Source of the DNA: Tepidicella xavieri
Lineage (GTDB): Bacteria > Pseudomonadota > Gammaproteobacteria > Burkholderiales > Burkholderiaceae_C
Direction: 5' to 3'
DNA: 64,000 nucleotides
Assembly: GCF_004363315.1 (NCBI RefSeq)
Contig: NZ_SNYL01000012.1
Coordinates: 30,091-94,090 of the forward strand
In this document: in pieces, positions 54,034 to 63,905 of the stretch
Layout of the letters: each line of letters starts with the position of its first letter
Position numbering within the stretch: the first letter of the stretch is position 1
Position numbers and translations under genes: made by a program
Notes under the pieces: generated by a model
What the model was told of the DNA's origin: nothing
The model's input: the letters and a program-made list of their open reading frames with translations, nothing else
Database searches by the model: none

Positions 54034-54741
54034 TCAGTGCGCGTGCGGCGCGCTGGCTGCGGCTGCGTTGTTGGCCACGTTGCGGTGCAGGATGTTGGAG
54101 AACTCGTCCATGAAGCTCTCCATGCGGTTGGCCGCGCGGTCGATGTCGTGCGTGAAGCGGTTGTAGGCCACCACCGCCGGGATGGCGGCGAACAGGCTGA
54201 TGGCCGTGGCCACCAAGGCTTCGGCGATGCCAGGGGCCACCGTGGCCAGCGTCACCTGGGTCAGCGCGGCCAACCCGGTGAAGGCGTGCATGATGCCCCA
54301 AACCGTGCCAAACAGCCCCACATAGGGCGACACCGATCCCACCGACCCCAGGAAAGACAGGTGGGATTCGAGCGCGTCGATTTCGCGCTGATAGCTGGCT
54401 CGCATGGCCCGCTGAGCGCCTTCGACCAGCGCATCGGGTTGCGTCACGCGCCGGTCGCGCAGTTTGTGGAATTCACGCATCCCACTGGCAAAGATGCGCT
54501 CCGTGGGGCTGCCCTCGCGGGCGTTACGCAGGGCGGCCTGATACAGGTCGTTGAGGTTGGTGCCAGACCAGAAGTCTTTTTCGAATTCCTCGGTCAGCCA
54601 GCGCACCCGCTTGAGGGTGAAGAGCTTGCGGAAAATCACCGCCCAGCTCAGGATGGAGACGGTGATGAGCAGCAGCACCACGGCCTGCACCACCCAGGTC
54701 GCGTCCAGCATGAGCTGGATGACAGAAAAATCGTGAGTCAT
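54034..54741 (-). CDS. tolQ: TolQ, Tol-Pal motor protein
   Basis: The 235-residue MotA/TolQ/ExbB protein has spans near 15-37, 135-155 and 168-190. The conserved FLGSVGSVSPYVGLFGTVWG and ALVATAISLFAAIPAVVAYN line the proton path. ATG at 54741 overlaps the ybgC stop by four bases, and upstream in-frame residues belong to the ybgC shadow. It probably forms the TolQ pentamer around a TolR dimer. Confidence 0.96.
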   Translation of the reverse strand: MTHDFSVIQLMLDATWVVQAVVLLLITVSILSWAVIFRKLFTLKRVRWLTEEFEKDFWSGTNLNDLYQAALRNAREGSPTERIFASGMREFHKLRDRRVTQPDALVEGAQRAMRASYQREIDALESHLSFLGSVGSVSPYVGLFGTVWGIMHAFTGLAALTQVTLATVAPGIAEALVATAISLFAAIPAVVAYNRFTHDIDRAANRMESFMDEFSNILHRNVANNAAAASAPHAH

Positions 54742-55154
54742 AGATGGGTCAACACGTCGATGATCGAAGACGGGATGCGCCCGGGGCGCATCTGTGTGGC
54801 GTCCACCCAGCCGATGCGGATCGTGCCTTCGCACAGCAGGGCATCCGGCTGGCCGTCCCGCATTCGCCAGGCCTCCTGCTGCAGTGTCATGGAAGCCCGT
54901 CCAAGTTCCGTCAGGCGGGCACTGACCTGTAACACATCGTCAAGCCGCGCCGGGCGGTGGTAGCGCAGCTCGGTGCCGCTGACCACGAACATGCCGCCGG
55001 TGTCCTCCCGCAGCCGCTGTTGCTCCACCCCGAGGTGGCGCAGCCACTCGGTGCGGGCGCGCTCGAAGAATTTGAGGTAGTTGGCGTAGAACACGATGCC
55101 GCCGGCATCGGTGTCCTCCCAGTACACCCTCACGGGCCAGGTGAATACGCTCAC
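54738..55154 (-). CDS. ybgC: Tol-Pal system-associated acyl-CoA thioesterase YbgC
   Basis: The 138-residue hotdog thioesterase carries VYWEDTDAGGIVFYANYLKF with the catalytic aspartate (residues 10-29), ERARTEWLRHLGVEQ and ARLTELGRASMTLQQEAW. No ATG is available. GTG at 55154 gives the family N-terminus (S-V-F-T-W-P-V-R). A TTG four codons upstream overlaps the nusB stop. It starts the tol run and is nine bases from nusB, so nusB and tol genes may share a transcript. Confidence 0.92.
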   Translation of the reverse strand: MSVFTWPVRVYWEDTDAGGIVFYANYLKFFERARTEWLRHLGVEQQRLREDTGGMFVVSGTELRYHRPARLDDVLQVSARLTELGRASMTLQQEAWRMRDGQPDALLCEGTIRIGWVDATQMRPGRIPSSIIDVLTHL

Positions 55155-55162
55155 GGCCGGTC

Positions 55163-55705
55163 TCAAGGCGCCGAGGTCTCCGGCCCAGCGGGGCGGGCCG
55201 TGGGGCGTGACGGCCTGCCGATGCCCTGTCGCTGGTCCCGCTCCACTTCCAGCGCCCGCCACTGTGGCGCCAACTGGTTGAGCACGCCATTGACGTACTT
55301 GTGGCCATCGGTGCCACCGAAGGATTTGGCCAGTTCGATGCACTCGTTGATCACGACGCGCCAGGGCACGTCCAGGCAGTGCTTGAACTCGTAGGCGCCG
55401 ATCCACAGCACGCCGTGCTCGATGGGTGAGATTTCGGCCAGCGGGCGGTCCAGCAGGGGGGTGATGGCGGCGTCGAGTTCGGCCGCTTCGGCGATGCAGC
55501 CGTGCAGCAGCGCGTCGTAGTGGGCGCTGTCGGCCTTGTGAAAGCCGCTGAGGTCGCGGGTGAACAGGTCGATGTCGTCGGCCTCGTTGCGGCCCACCAG
55601 GTGCTGGTAGAGGGCTTGCAGGGCGAACTCGCGGGCACGGGTGCGGGCCGATTTTTCCGAGGCCTTGCGCGGCCGTTCGGCGGCAGGGGCGGCGGTTTTC
55701 TTCAT
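55163..55705 (-). CDS. nusB: Transcription antitermination factor NusB
   Basis: NusB binds boxA RNA with NusE in rRNA antitermination. The 180-residue all-helical protein has [18 protein letters not shown] (22-39), [20 protein letters not shown] and [20 protein letters not shown], with [14 protein letters not shown] basic Lys/Ala/Arg-rich N-terminus and a C-terminal Gly/Arg/Pro tail go beyond the E. coli form (139). The start overlaps the ribH stop by four bases. The pairing with ribH is standard. Confidence 0.95.
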   Translation of the reverse strand: MKKTAAPAAERPRKASEKSARTRAREFALQALYQHLVGRNEADDIDLFTRDLSGFHKADSAHYDALLHGCIAEAAELDAAITPLLDRPLAEISPIEHGVLWIGAYEFKHCLDVPWRVVINECIELAKSFGGTDGHKYVNGVLNQLAPQWRALEVERDQRQGIGRPSRPTARPAGPETSAP

Positions 55706-56172
55706 GAGCGATCGAGGTGTTGCAGCAGGCGGGCCATTTCCACCGCCACCTGGGCCGCGTCACGGCCCTTGTCGTCCTGCCGCGCCACGGCTTGCGACAG
55801 GTTTTCGGTGGTCAGGATGGCGTTGGCGATCGGGATGTGGTGATCCAGCCCCACCCGGGTGACGCCGGCGGCCGATTCATTGCACACCAGCTCGAAATGA
55901 TAGGTTTCACCGCGGATCACGCAGCCCAGCGCCACCAGCGCGTCGAAGCGCTCCGTTTCGGCCAGGGCCTGCAGCGCCAGCGGCACCTCCAAGGCACCGG
56001 CCACCTGCACCAGCTCGATGTGGTCTTCGGCCACGCCCAGCCGCAGCAGTTCCCGGCGGCAGGCCTGGGTCAGGGCGTCGGTGATGCCTTGGTTGAAACG
56101 GGCCTGCACCAGACCGATGCGCAGCCCACTGCCGTCGAGCGCCGCAGCGCTGCCTTGGTTTGCACCCTGCAT
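55702..56172 (-). CDS. ribH: 6,7-dimethyl-8-ribityllumazine synthase
   Basis: RibH condenses the pyrimidine intermediate with dihydroxybutanone phosphate, the step before riboflavin. The 156-residue protein has [56 protein letters not shown] and the catalytic-region histidines in [18 protein letters not shown]. It lies between the ribBA-type gene (four-base gap) and nusB (four-base overlap). Confidence 0.96.
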   Translation of the reverse strand: MQGANQGSAAALDGSGLRIGLVQARFNQGITDALTQACRRELLRLGVAEDHIELVQVAGALEVPLALQALAETERFDALVALGCVIRGETYHFELVCNESAAGVTRVGLDHHIPIANAILTTENLSQAVARQDDKGRDAAQVAVEMARLLQHLDRS

Positions 56173-56176
56173 GGGT

Positions 56177-57313
56177 TCATCCTTCCGTTTTGTTCAAAAA
56201 GCCGACCACTTCCAGGCCGTAACCCGCCATGCTGGGCATGCGGCGTGGCGTGCCGAGCAACTGCATCTTGTGGACACCGCATTCGCGCAGAATCTGGGCG
56301 CCGATGCCGTAAGTGCGCAAATCCATGCGCCCGCGCTCGGGGGCCTGAGCGGCGCGGGCCGTGCCCTCGAACTGGGCCAACAGTTGCTCGGCCGTCTCGC
56401 CGCAGTTGAGCAGCACCACCACGCCACGGCCCTGCTCGGCCATGTGGCGCAGGCTGGTTTCCAGCGTCCACGAATGCATGGAGCGCCCCACCTCCAGCGC
56501 GTCGAGCACGCTCAGCGGCTCATGCACGCGCACGCAGACCGCCTCGTCGGCTTGCCATGCGCCCTTGACCAGCGCCAGATGCACGGCTCCCCCGGTCACA
56601 TCGCGGAAGGCGTGGGCCTGGAACTCGCCGTAGGCCGTCTGCAGGGGGCGCGACCCCACCCGGCGCACCAAGCTTTCGGTGCGGCTGCGGTACTCGATCA
56701 GGTCGGCAATCGTGCCGATTTTCAGGCCATGCTCGGCCGCAAAGCGCTGCAAATCCGGCAGACGGGCCATGGTGCCGTCGTCTTTCATGATCTCGCAGAT
56801 CACGGCCGCAGGCGTGCAGCCGGCCATGGCGGCCAGGTCGCAGCCGGCTTCGGTGTGACCGGCGCGCATCAGCACCCCGCCATCGACCGCCTGCAGCGGG
56901 AAGATGTGACCGGGCTGCACCAGGTCTTCGGGCCGGGCGTCGGGGGCCACGGCCGCTTGCACGGTGCGGGCCCGGTCGGCCGCCGAGATGCCCGTGGTCA
57001 CGCCCTCGGCCGCTTCGATGGAGACGGTAAAAGCCGTGCCCATCTTCGTGCCATTGCGCGGCACCATCGGCGGCAGCTTCAGGCGTTCGCAGCGTTCGCG
57101 CGTCAGGGTCAGGCAAATCAGGCCGCGGCCAAAGCGGGCCATGAAGTTGATGGCTTCGGGCGTGACGTGGTCGGCCGCGAGCACCAGATCGCCCTCGTTC
57201 TCACGGTCTTCCTCATCGACCAGGATGACCATGCGGCCGGCCTGGATGTCGGCAACGATGTCCTCGACCGGCGAGATGCCGGCAAGCGTTGGGGTGGGGT
57301 GTGGGGCGTTCAT
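56177..57313 (-). CDS. ribBA: 3,4-dihydroxy-2-butanone-4-phosphate synthase with degenerate GTP cyclohydrolase II-like domain (RibBX type)
   Basis: The 378-residue protein has an intact RibB half ([20 protein letters not shown] near 17-36, [48 protein letters not shown]-like [11 protein letters not shown]). The C-terminal half (about 210-378) looks like GTP cyclohydrolase II. However, at the zinc site, where active enzymes read HSECLTGD followed by a C-x-C pair, it reads [18 protein letters not shown] without those cysteines. It therefore probably makes only dihydroxybutanone phosphate, as known for RibBX proteins, and a separate ribA must exist elsewhere. It lies 30 bases after ribE. Confidence 0.93.
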   Translation of the reverse strand: MNAPHPTPTLAGISPVEDIVADIQAGRMVILVDEEDRENEGDLVLAADHVTPEAINFMARFGRGLICLTLTRERCERLKLPPMVPRNGTKMGTAFTVSIEAAEGVTTGISAADRARTVQAAVAPDARPEDLVQPGHIFPLQAVDGGVLMRAGHTEAGCDLAAMAGCTPAAVICEIMKDDGTMARLPDLQRFAAEHGLKIGTIADLIEYRSRTESLVRRVGSRPLQTAYGEFQAHAFRDVTGGAVHLALVKGAWQADEAVCVRVHEPLSVLDALEVGRSMHSWTLETSLRHMAEQGRGVVVLLNCGETAEQLLAQFEGTARAAQAPERGRMDLRTYGIGAQILRECGVHKMQLLGTPRRMPSMAGYGLEVVGFLNKTEG

Positions 57314-57343
57314 GGGGGGCAGGGTAGAGGTCGGGCGGCAGGG

Positions 57344-57991
57344 TCAGGCGGCATCGAGCGCCGTGGGGCACGGCGCGCGAACGCTGAGCATGCGTTCCAC
57401 GTAGCGGGCGATCAGGTCGATTTCCAGGTTGACCGCAGCGCCAGCCTGAAGGCTGCCCAGCGCCGTGTGTTCGACCGTGTGGGGGATGAGGTTGATGCTG
57501 CATTCACAGCCCGAGGGCAGGTCTTGCACGCGGTTGACCGTCAGGCTCACGCCATTGACGGTGATGGAGCCTTTATAAGCCAGGTACTTGCCCAGGGCCG
57601 TGGGGGCCAGCACGCGCAGTTCCCAGCTTTCGCCAACAGCGGCGAAATGCGTCACCCGGCCTATCCCATCCACATGGCCCGAGACGATGTGTCCGCCCAG
57701 CCGGTCGTGGGCGCGCAGGGCTTTCTCTAGATTGACGGGGCCGGGCCGGTCCAGGCCAGCCGTGCGTTGCAGCGATTCGGCCGAGATGTCGATCGTGAAC
57801 TGCTGCCCCGCCGGGTCGAGCGAGGTCACGGTCATGCACGCGCCGTTGAGGGCGATGCTGTCGCCCAGCCCCACATCGTCGAGGTAGCCGGGTGGCGCCT
57901 GCACGGTCAGGCGTTTGCCGTGCTGATCGGAAGAGCCCAAGGAGTGGACGGCGGCGATGCGCCCCACGCCGGTGATGATGCCGGTGAACAT
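57344..57991 (-). CDS. ribE: Riboflavin synthase, alpha subunit
   Basis: RibE dismutates two lumazines to riboflavin. The 215-residue protein has two repeated beta-barrel halves, with [13 protein letters not shown] at the start and [15 protein letters not shown] in the first lumazine site. [14 protein letters not shown] follows in the second half, with [14 protein letters not shown]. It follows nrdR by 35 bases. ribD, often found between nrdR and ribE, is absent, and no FMN riboswitch was seen in the short gap. Confidence 0.96.
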   Translation of the reverse strand: MFTGIITGVGRIAAVHSLGSSDQHGKRLTVQAPPGYLDDVGLGDSIALNGACMTVTSLDPAGQQFTIDISAESLQRTAGLDRPGPVNLEKALRAHDRLGGHIVSGHVDGIGRVTHFAAVGESWELRVLAPTALGKYLAYKGSITVNGVSLTVNRVQDLPSGCECSINLIPHTVEHTALGSLQAGAAVNLEIDLIARYVERMLSVRAPCPTALDAA

Positions 57992-58026
57992 CCCGATATT
58001 GTCGCAGGAATGTGGGGTGGGCGTGG

Positions 58027-58476
58027 CTAGCGCCGCACTTCATCCACCAGGGTCTTGAACTCGTTGATGTCTTCGAAGCTGCGATAGACGCTGGCAAAGC
58101 GCACGTAGGCCACCTGATCCAGCTTTTTGAGCTCGCGCATCACCCATTCGCCGATCTGCTGCGAGGGCACTTCGCGCACGCCGAGGTTGAGCAATTTTTC
58201 CTCGATGCGCTCCATGGCCGCATCCACCTGCTCGGTACTGACCGGGCGCTTGCGCAACGCCAGGGCGAAGCTGGCGCGCAGCTTGGCGCTGTCGTAGTCG
58301 ATGCGGCGGCCGTCTTTCTTGACGACCTGAGGGAAGCTCACCTCGGGGCGCTCATAGGTGGTGAAGCGCTTGTCGCAGGCCGGGCAGCGCCGGCGTCGCC
58401 GAATGAACAGCCCTTCCTCGGCCACGCGCGTTTCCACCACCTGGGTGTCGGCGTGGCCGCAGAAGGGGCATTTCAT
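58027..58476 (-). CDS. nrdR: Transcriptional repressor NrdR
   Basis: NrdR senses nucleotides and represses ribonucleotide reductase genes. The 149-residue protein has an N-terminal zinc ribbon ([27 protein letters not shown]; four cysteines) and an ATP-cone domain ([20 protein letters not shown]). It ends with [19 protein letters not shown]. It lies 12 bases after glyA and is probably co-transcribed with it under the ZTP riboswitch. Confidence 0.97.
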   Translation of the reverse strand: MKCPFCGHADTQVVETRVAEEGLFIRRRRRCPACDKRFTTYERPEVSFPQVVKKDGRRIDYDSAKLRASFALALRKRPVSTEQVDAAMERIEEKLLNLGVREVPSQQIGEWVMRELKKLDQVAYVRFASVYRSFEDINEFKTLVDEVRR

Positions 58477-58488
58477 GGCGGCCGGGGC

Positions 58489-59733
<1,245 letters not shown>

Positions 59734-59789
59734 GGCAGTCCTGACGAGGTGGGTGGACCCGTGATGGTGCCTCGCGCTCACGGCGACGC

Positions 59790-59940
59790 ACACGGGCTGC
59801 CCAGGCGAACGGCGTTGTGTCGCAGATGCCCGCAGGCCCTCGACCGTGCGCTTCCCCGTGGTGGTCCACGTCAGCCCAGCGCCGCAGGCCCCATGTCGGG
59901 GCGCTGTGGTGGCGGGCCTATCGCCAGTCGCGCACGAGCG
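59790..59940 (-). ncRNA. ZTP (pfl) riboswitch ahead of glyA
   Basis: Read on the minus strand, three pfl-motif blocks appear in order: GCGACTGGCG (59931-59922), GTGGACCACCACGGGG (59869-59854) and the pseudoknot/ligand segment CGCCTGGGCA (59807-59798). ZTP riboswitches have just these blocks and are known upstream of glyA, purH and folate genes. A GC-rich variable hairpin lies between the first two blocks. CCCGTG (about 59796-59791) can pair with CACGGG near the glyA start side, which may be the expression platform. Exact ends are approximate. Confidence 0.82.
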
Positions 59941-59950
59941 GGATTCTAGC

Positions 59951-60820
59951 TCAGGAGGCTTTGGCCACCGAGGGCAGGCTGTCGGGCTGCGCCTCGGCTT
60001 CGAGCTCGACGCCGGCGGGCGCGGCAGGCATGGGGGCGGGGGTGGCCGTGGTGGCCGCAGGGGTGCGCCGCTGGTAGGCGTTGAAGCCCACCCGCTGACC
60101 TTGGGCGACGCGCTGCAGGCGCTCGTGTTCAGACAGCACGCGGTCGATGTATTCGCGGCCGTCGGTCGTCACGGCGCCCACATACAGCCGCAACCCGCCT
60201 TCGACCGAGCCGGCACGGCGGATGGCTTCTTCCAGCACCATGGCACCCACGCGCAGATTCGTGAGCGGGTCGAAGGCGGCCATGGCGCCGCCGAAACCTT
60301 CGTATTTGTCGGTATGGACGCGCGTCATCACCTGCATCAGACCATGCGCGCCCACCGGGCTGGCGGCGAAAGGGTTGAAGCGGGACTCCATGGCCATCAC
60401 CGCGAGGATGAGCTTGGGGTCCACCCCGATCTTGCCGCCCACGTCGTAGGCTTCGGCCACCAGGGCGCTCAGAGGCTCTTTGGCCACGCGGTATTTGCGG
60501 CTCAGCCAGTCAGCGATCAGGGCCTGATGCTCGGGCAGTTCGCTCGGGTCGGCCACCGTGACGCGGTCGATGGCCGTGGGGTCGGCCACGACGCCGTTGG
60601 CCGCGATTTGGCGGTCCATCAACCAGCCAAAGAGATGCTCTTCGGCACTGTCGCGGATGTGCGGCTGCGTCAGCAGCACGCCCGTGCCCAAGGCCAGCAC
60701 CAAGCCCAGCAGGGCCATGCTGTTGCGGGTGACGGTCACGAAGCCTTGCACCACGTCCATGCCGGCCGTGCGCAGGCGCTGTAAAGCCCCGCCGTGGCGG
60801 GGCGTCTGAGGCGTTGTCAT
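59951..60820 (-). CDS. Lytic transglycosylase domain protein (SLT fold), membrane-anchored
   Basis: The 289-residue protein has a hydrophobic anchor (residues about 32-49, [17 protein letters not shown]). It carries an SLT lysozyme-like domain near 135-225, with the catalytic glutamate in [19 protein letters not shown] and [37 protein letters not shown] follows, and the tail is rich in Ala, Pro and Thr. Such enzymes cut peptidoglycan glycan strands in the periplasm. ATG at 60820 follows GAAAGGAGCG. A promoter at 60966-60994 would give a leader of about 140 bases. It ends just ahead of the glyA riboswitch on the same strand. Confidence 0.88.
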   Translation of the reverse strand: MTTPQTPRHGGALQRLRTAGMDVVQGFVTVTRNSMALLGLVLALGTGVLLTQPHIRDSAEEHLFGWLMDRQIAANGVVADPTAIDRVTVADPSELPEHQALIADWLSRKYRVAKEPLSALVAEAYDVGGKIGVDPKLILAVMAMESRFNPFAASPVGAHGLMQVMTRVHTDKYEGFGGAMAAFDPLTNLRVGAMVLEEAIRRAGSVEGGLRLYVGAVTTDGREYIDRVLSEHERLQRVAQGQRVGFNAYQRRTPAATTATPAPMPAAPAGVELEAEAQPDSLPSVAKAS

Positions 60821-60965
60821 AGCACGCTCCTTTCTGGGTGTGGCCCGCGCTGCTTCGCGCAGGTCGCACTCGATGAGGACGCCGTCGAAAAACCATGGTG
60901 TGTCATCGACTTGGCCGTAGCCGGCAGCGTACCCTAGGGTTAATACCAAGTTCGGATTGGCGCGG

Positions 60966-60994
60966 ATGGTAAGGGGGTATAAATTACCTGTCAA
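60966..60994 (-). promoter_or_regulatory. Sigma-70-like promoter for the lytic transglycosylase gene
   Basis: On the minus strand TTGACA (60994-60989) and TACCAT (60971-60966) are spaced by 17 bases. The -35 is perfect and the -10 matches four of six. It lies at the edge of an AT-rich patch, about 146 bases before the start codon. Confidence 0.55.
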
Positions 60995-61223
60995 CACTTA
61001 CAAAATGATTTTTTATTTCTAAAAAAGAATATAGAGAGGTGACCCAAGGGCGCGTTGCCCGGCATTGGAAAAAAACAATGAAGCCGATAGCCGTCATAAA
61101 AAAAATCAGCTGGGCAAAGCGTGACAGAGCCGTTACAGTCAAAACCGTCTGCAGCAGCGCCTAACTGATCAGTTGTTGCAGGCCACTGCCCGCAGCGGGG
61201 TCCGCCCCCGTTGCCTGGCAAAC

Positions 61224-61247
61224 CAATGGAAGCAATCCATTGCTTCC
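61224..61247. repeat. Overlapping inverted repeats that allow alternative hairpins
   Basis: GGAAGCAAT (61228-61236) pairs with ATTGCTTCC (61239-61247). Within it, CAATGG (61224-61229) can instead pair with CCATTG (61237-61242). The two foldings exclude each other, a layout typical of switches or of a symmetric protein-binding site. Confidence 0.6.
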
Positions 61248-61307
61248 GGCGTGGCGTGACGAGGACACTCCGCCTCGCCTCTCGGCACAGGGTTTGGCCC
61301 GGCCGAT

Positions 61308-61336
61308 GACCCCGGTGGGTGCAGCCTGCCGGGGTC
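61308..61336. repeat. Perfect 8-bp inverted repeat downstream of DUF1841
   Basis: GACCCCGG (61308-61315) pairs with CCGGGGTC (61329-61336) around a 13-base loop, 33 bases past the DUF1841 stop. No T-run follows on either strand, so it is not a classic terminator but could protect a 3' end. Confidence 0.5.
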
Positions 61337-61368
61337 AATTCATTTGAGCGCGTCTCAGGCCGCCGGTC

Positions 61369-61803
61369 TCAGGCCGCTGTGGCGCGGCGGCGCACGGCGT
61401 CGATGTACGCCTGGCCATCGGGCGGGCGCCCGCTGCGCTGGCTCTCCCAGAGCATCTGGCCCAGGCATTCCATGACCTGGTGGTGAGCGTCATGCAAGGA
61501 ATCCAGCCGGACGGCCAGCAGTTCCACCGCTTGCCGGATGCCCGGTGGCTGGTCGATGGAGCACTGTTCGCTGATGCTCAGGTGCATGGCCAGATGCAAA
61601 AAGGGGTTGTCGCGGGCCGGGTCAACGGTCTGCATTGCGGCCAGGGCGCGATCGAGGTCAGCCAGCTCGGCATGGTATTCGGGATGCAGGCGTATCCATT
61701 CGCTGGCCAGCATCTCGATCGGCTCCATCGGGAGCTGACGCTGGAGTTTGTCATACGCGCCGCAAAAAAAGCGTCGCACATCGGCTTGGGAGGGCTGGAA
61801 CAT
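61369..61803 (-). CDS. DUF1841 family protein
   Basis: The 144-residue protein has the pattern MFQPSQADVRRFF, LTPIEMLASEW-like MEPIEMLASEWIRLHPEYHA, NPFLHLAMHLSISEQCSIDQ and HDAHHQVMECLGQMLWESQR, characteristic of DUF1841, a soluble proteobacterial family of unknown function. The several histidines and the HLAMHLSI segment could bind metal, which is speculation. ATG at 61803 is preferred to an upstream start that overlaps the TRIC gene. It follows that gene by 20 bases on the same strand. Confidence 0.85.
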   Translation of the reverse strand: MFQPSQADVRRFFCGAYDKLQRQLPMEPIEMLASEWIRLHPEYHAELADLDRALAAMQTVDPARDNPFLHLAMHLSISEQCSIDQPPGIRQAVELLAVRLDSLHDAHHQVMECLGQMLWESQRSGRPPDGQAYIDAVRRRATAA

Positions 61804-61823
61804 AGGTGGGGATTGTCGCCGCT

Positions 61824-62462
61824 TCAGGCTTTCCAGGCGGGCAGGACCCAGTTGCGCCACAGGGCCAGCGCCCGCAAGCCAAAGGTCACGGCCACACACA
61901 CCATCATTGCCTGGGCGGCCGATTCAGTCCAGTGCCACCAGCCGACATACGCCCACCCGCCGATAAAGGCGCACACGGCGTAGGGTCGATGGTCCTGGAA
62001 GGCGCGTGGGATCTCGTTGCAGACCACATCACGCAGCACGCCGCCAAAGACGCCGGTGACCACGCCCATGAGCACCGCCACCAGCGCGGGGGAGCCCGTG
62101 TGCAGCGCTTTGCTCACCCCGGCGGCGGCGAACAGGCCCAGCCCCAACGCATCGGGCCATTGCATGGCCCGTTCGGTGGGCTCGAAATGGCGATGGCGCA
62201 TGAAAGCCATTGCCGCCACGCACAGCCCCATCAGCAGCCACAGCCAGTGGACATGCTCGACCCAGAAGAAAGGGCGCTGATCGAGCAGCAAGTCGCGCAG
62301 CGTGCCGCCACCGAAAGCCGCCAAAAAGGTCACGGTGAACACACCCACCGCGTCGAGCTGCTTGCGGGCGGCGGCCAGCAGGCCGGACAGAGCAAAGGCC
62401 AGTACGGCCGCCGCCTCGATGGCGACACTGAGCCGGTACGCCCACACGGGCAGGTTGTCCAT
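61824..62462 (-). CDS. Trimeric intracellular cation (TRIC) channel family protein (UPF0126)
   Basis: The 212-residue protein has seven hydrophobic helices and a twofold repeat, with SGLLAAARKQLDAVGVFTVT and FGGGTLRDLLLDQRPFFW in the first half. GVSKALHTGSPALVAVLMGV and VFGGVLRDVVCNEIPRAF lie in the second. The paired GG-T/V-LRD motifs mark this family. Bacterial members conduct cations, and the physiological role is unclear. ATG at 62462 lies within CCATGG, where a divergent ATG for the TauE/SafE gene overlaps it. Confidence 0.9.
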   Translation of the reverse strand: MDNLPVWAYRLSVAIEAAAVLAFALSGLLAAARKQLDAVGVFTVTFLAAFGGGTLRDLLLDQRPFFWVEHVHWLWLLMGLCVAAMAFMRHRHFEPTERAMQWPDALGLGLFAAAGVSKALHTGSPALVAVLMGVVTGVFGGVLRDVVCNEIPRAFQDHRPYAVCAFIGGWAYVGWWHWTESAAQAMMVCVAVTFGLRALALWRNWVLPAWKA

Positions 62463-62487
62463 GGATGCAGATGGTAGAGTCTTTTCC

Positions 62488-63246
62488 GTGATTTTCGCGC
62501 CTATCACTGATCCTGGGTTTTATGCCGTGGCCGTGCCCGCGGTCTTGCTCATGGGCATCAGCAAGAGCGGCTTTGGCTCCGGGTTCGGGGCTTTGGCGGT
62601 GCCGATGATGGCCTTGGCCGTGACGGTGCCCCAGGCCGCCGCCATCCTCATGCCTTTGCTGCTGGTGATGGACGTGTTGGGGATGGCGGCTTTCCGGCGC
62701 GACGTGGACTGGCGGCTGCTGCGCTTTCTGGTGCCGTTTGCCTTGCTCGGCACGCTCCTGGGCACCGTGCTGTTCAAATGGGTGGATGCGCGGATCGTGG
62801 CGGCGCTGGTGGGCGGGCTGACATTGCTGTTTCTGGCGCAGCGTCTGCTGTTTCCGCCCCGGCCCGATGCCCCTGCGCCGCCACGCTGGGTGGGCGCGTT
62901 GCTGACGGTGACATCCGGATTCACCAGTTTCGTGGCCCATGCCGGTGGGCCGCCACTCAATGCCTATGTGATTCCGCTGAAGCTGCGCCCCGTCGTCTTC
63001 ACGGCCACCATGGCGTTCCTGTTTTTCGTGGTCAATCTGTCGAAATGGGTGCCTTATGCCTGGCTGGGGCTGCTGGACTGGCGCAATTTCGCCACCTCGC
63101 TCGTGCTCTTGCCCGTGGCCCCCGTCGGGGTGTGGCTGGGGGTGCGGTTGGCGCGGCGCATCGAGCCCCGGCTGTTTTACCGGTTGGTGTACCTGGGCAT
63201 GTTCCTGACCGGCATCAAGCTGGTGTGGGATGGCTGGATGGGATAA
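62488..63246 (+). CDS. TauE/SafE family sulfite/organosulfur exporter-like membrane protein
   Basis: The 252-residue protein has about eight hydrophobic spans and the family features PAVLLMGISKSGFGSGFGAL near the start, GFTSFVAHAGGPPLNAY in the second half and RRIEPRLFYRLVYLGMFLTG at the end. Members move sulfite, sulfoacetate or related anions, and the substrate here is unknown. GTG at 62488 gives the usual N-terminus. ATG at 62461 would add nine residues and overlap the divergent TRIC start codon. Confidence 0.88.
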   Translation: MIFAPITDPGFYAVAVPAVLLMGISKSGFGSGFGALAVPMMALAVTVPQAAAILMPLLLVMDVLGMAAFRRDVDWRLLRFLVPFALLGTLLGTVLFKWVDARIVAALVGGLTLLFLAQRLLFPPRPDAPAPPRWVGALLTVTSGFTSFVAHAGGPPLNAYVIPLKLRPVVFTATMAFLFFVVNLSKWVPYAWLGLLDWRNFATSLVLLPVAPVGVWLGVRLARRIEPRLFYRLVYLGMFLTGIKLVWDGWMG

Positions 63247-63287
63247 GGTAGCGGGGTCAAGATGGTGGGGTGACTGAAAGGGGCGAC

Positions 63288-63905
63288 ATGAGCGTGATCG
63301 TCGTGGCCAATCCCAAAGGCGGGGTCGGCAAATCCACATTGGCCACCAACGTGGCCGGTTATCTGGCCCGGCAGGGTCACAGCGTGATGCTGGGCGATGC
63401 CGACCGGCAGCAGTCCTCAGGGCAGTGGCTGGCCTTGCGGCCCCCGCAAGCCCGCCCCATCGTGACCTGGGACGCCAGCAGCAGCGAGGTGCTCAAGCCG
63501 CCGCGCGGCACCACCCATGTGGTGCTGGACACGCCGGCCGGCCTCCACGGCCGCGCGCTCAAGGAGGTGCTGCGCCGCGCCGACAAGCTCCTCATCCCCC
63601 TGCAGCCCAGCGTGTTTGACATTTTTGCCACGCGGGCCTTCCTGGATGAACTGCAGGAGCGCCGCCGCGCGGCAGTGCTGGACATTGGGGTCGTCGGCAT
63701 GCGGGTGGACAGCCGCACGCTGGCGGCCGACAAACTGCGGGCCTTCGTCGAGTCGCTCGGCTTGCCCGTGCTGGCCTACCTGCGCGAGACGCAAATCTAC
63801 ATCCACCTGGCGGCCCAGGGGCTGACGCTGTTCGACGTCCAGCCGGCTCAGGTGCGGCGCGACCTGGAGCAATGGGTGCCGATTTGCCGCTGGTTGGATC
63901 GCTAA
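63288..63905 (+). CDS. ParA family ATPase
   Basis: The 205-residue protein has the deviant Walker A NPKGGVGKSTLATNVAGYLA (residues 9-28), Walker A' region LGDADRQQSSGQW and Walker B region HVVLDTPAGLHG. PLQPSVFDIFATRAFLDEL follows. It is a short, chromosomal ParA/MinD-type ATPase like those that place protein complexes or act in small partition systems. No parB is adjacent. ATG at 63288 is chosen over codons further upstream. The partner and cargo are unknown. Confidence 0.88.
   Translation: MSVIVVANPKGGVGKSTLATNVAGYLARQGHSVMLGDADRQQSSGQWLALRPPQARPIVTWDASSSEVLKPPRGTTHVVLDTPAGLHGRALKEVLRRADKLLIPLQPSVFDIFATRAFLDELQERRRAAVLDIGVVGMRVDSRTLAADKLRAFVESLGLPVLAYLRETQIYIHLAAQGLTLFDVQPAQVRRDLEQWVPICRWLDR

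Larger units (their letters stand above)
60995..61368. other. Structured non-coding gap between the transglycosylase and DUF1841 genes
   Basis: No convincing gene is visible. The left part (about 60997-61110) is strongly AT-rich with A and T runs. The right part is GC-rich with two perfect hairpins at 61224-61247 and 61308-61336. A 28-codon plus-strand frame starts at ATG 61078 (MKPIAVIKKISWAKRDRA...) with a weak ribosome site and is too short to call. The region could hold a small RNA or a long leader. Confidence 0.5.

Noticed and set aside
52909..54963. 684-codon plus-strand frame opposite tolA, tolR and tolQ
   Set aside because: It runs through three well-supported genes and their gaps, and its leucine-rich repeats are the complement of the tolA coiled coil.
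57992..58026. FMN riboswitch ahead of ribE
   Set aside because: The gap is only 35 bases, too short for the element, and no conserved block is visible.
61105..61200. Fragment resembling part of a cyclic-di-GMP riboswitch (GGGCAAAG and GAGCC)
   Set aside because: The remaining conserved blocks are missing, and no gene follows on that strand.
60991..61338. 115-codon minus-strand frame in the long gap
   Set aside because: It has odd composition (a Phe/Lys/Cys-rich end across the A/T runs), no ribosome site and no recognisable domain.
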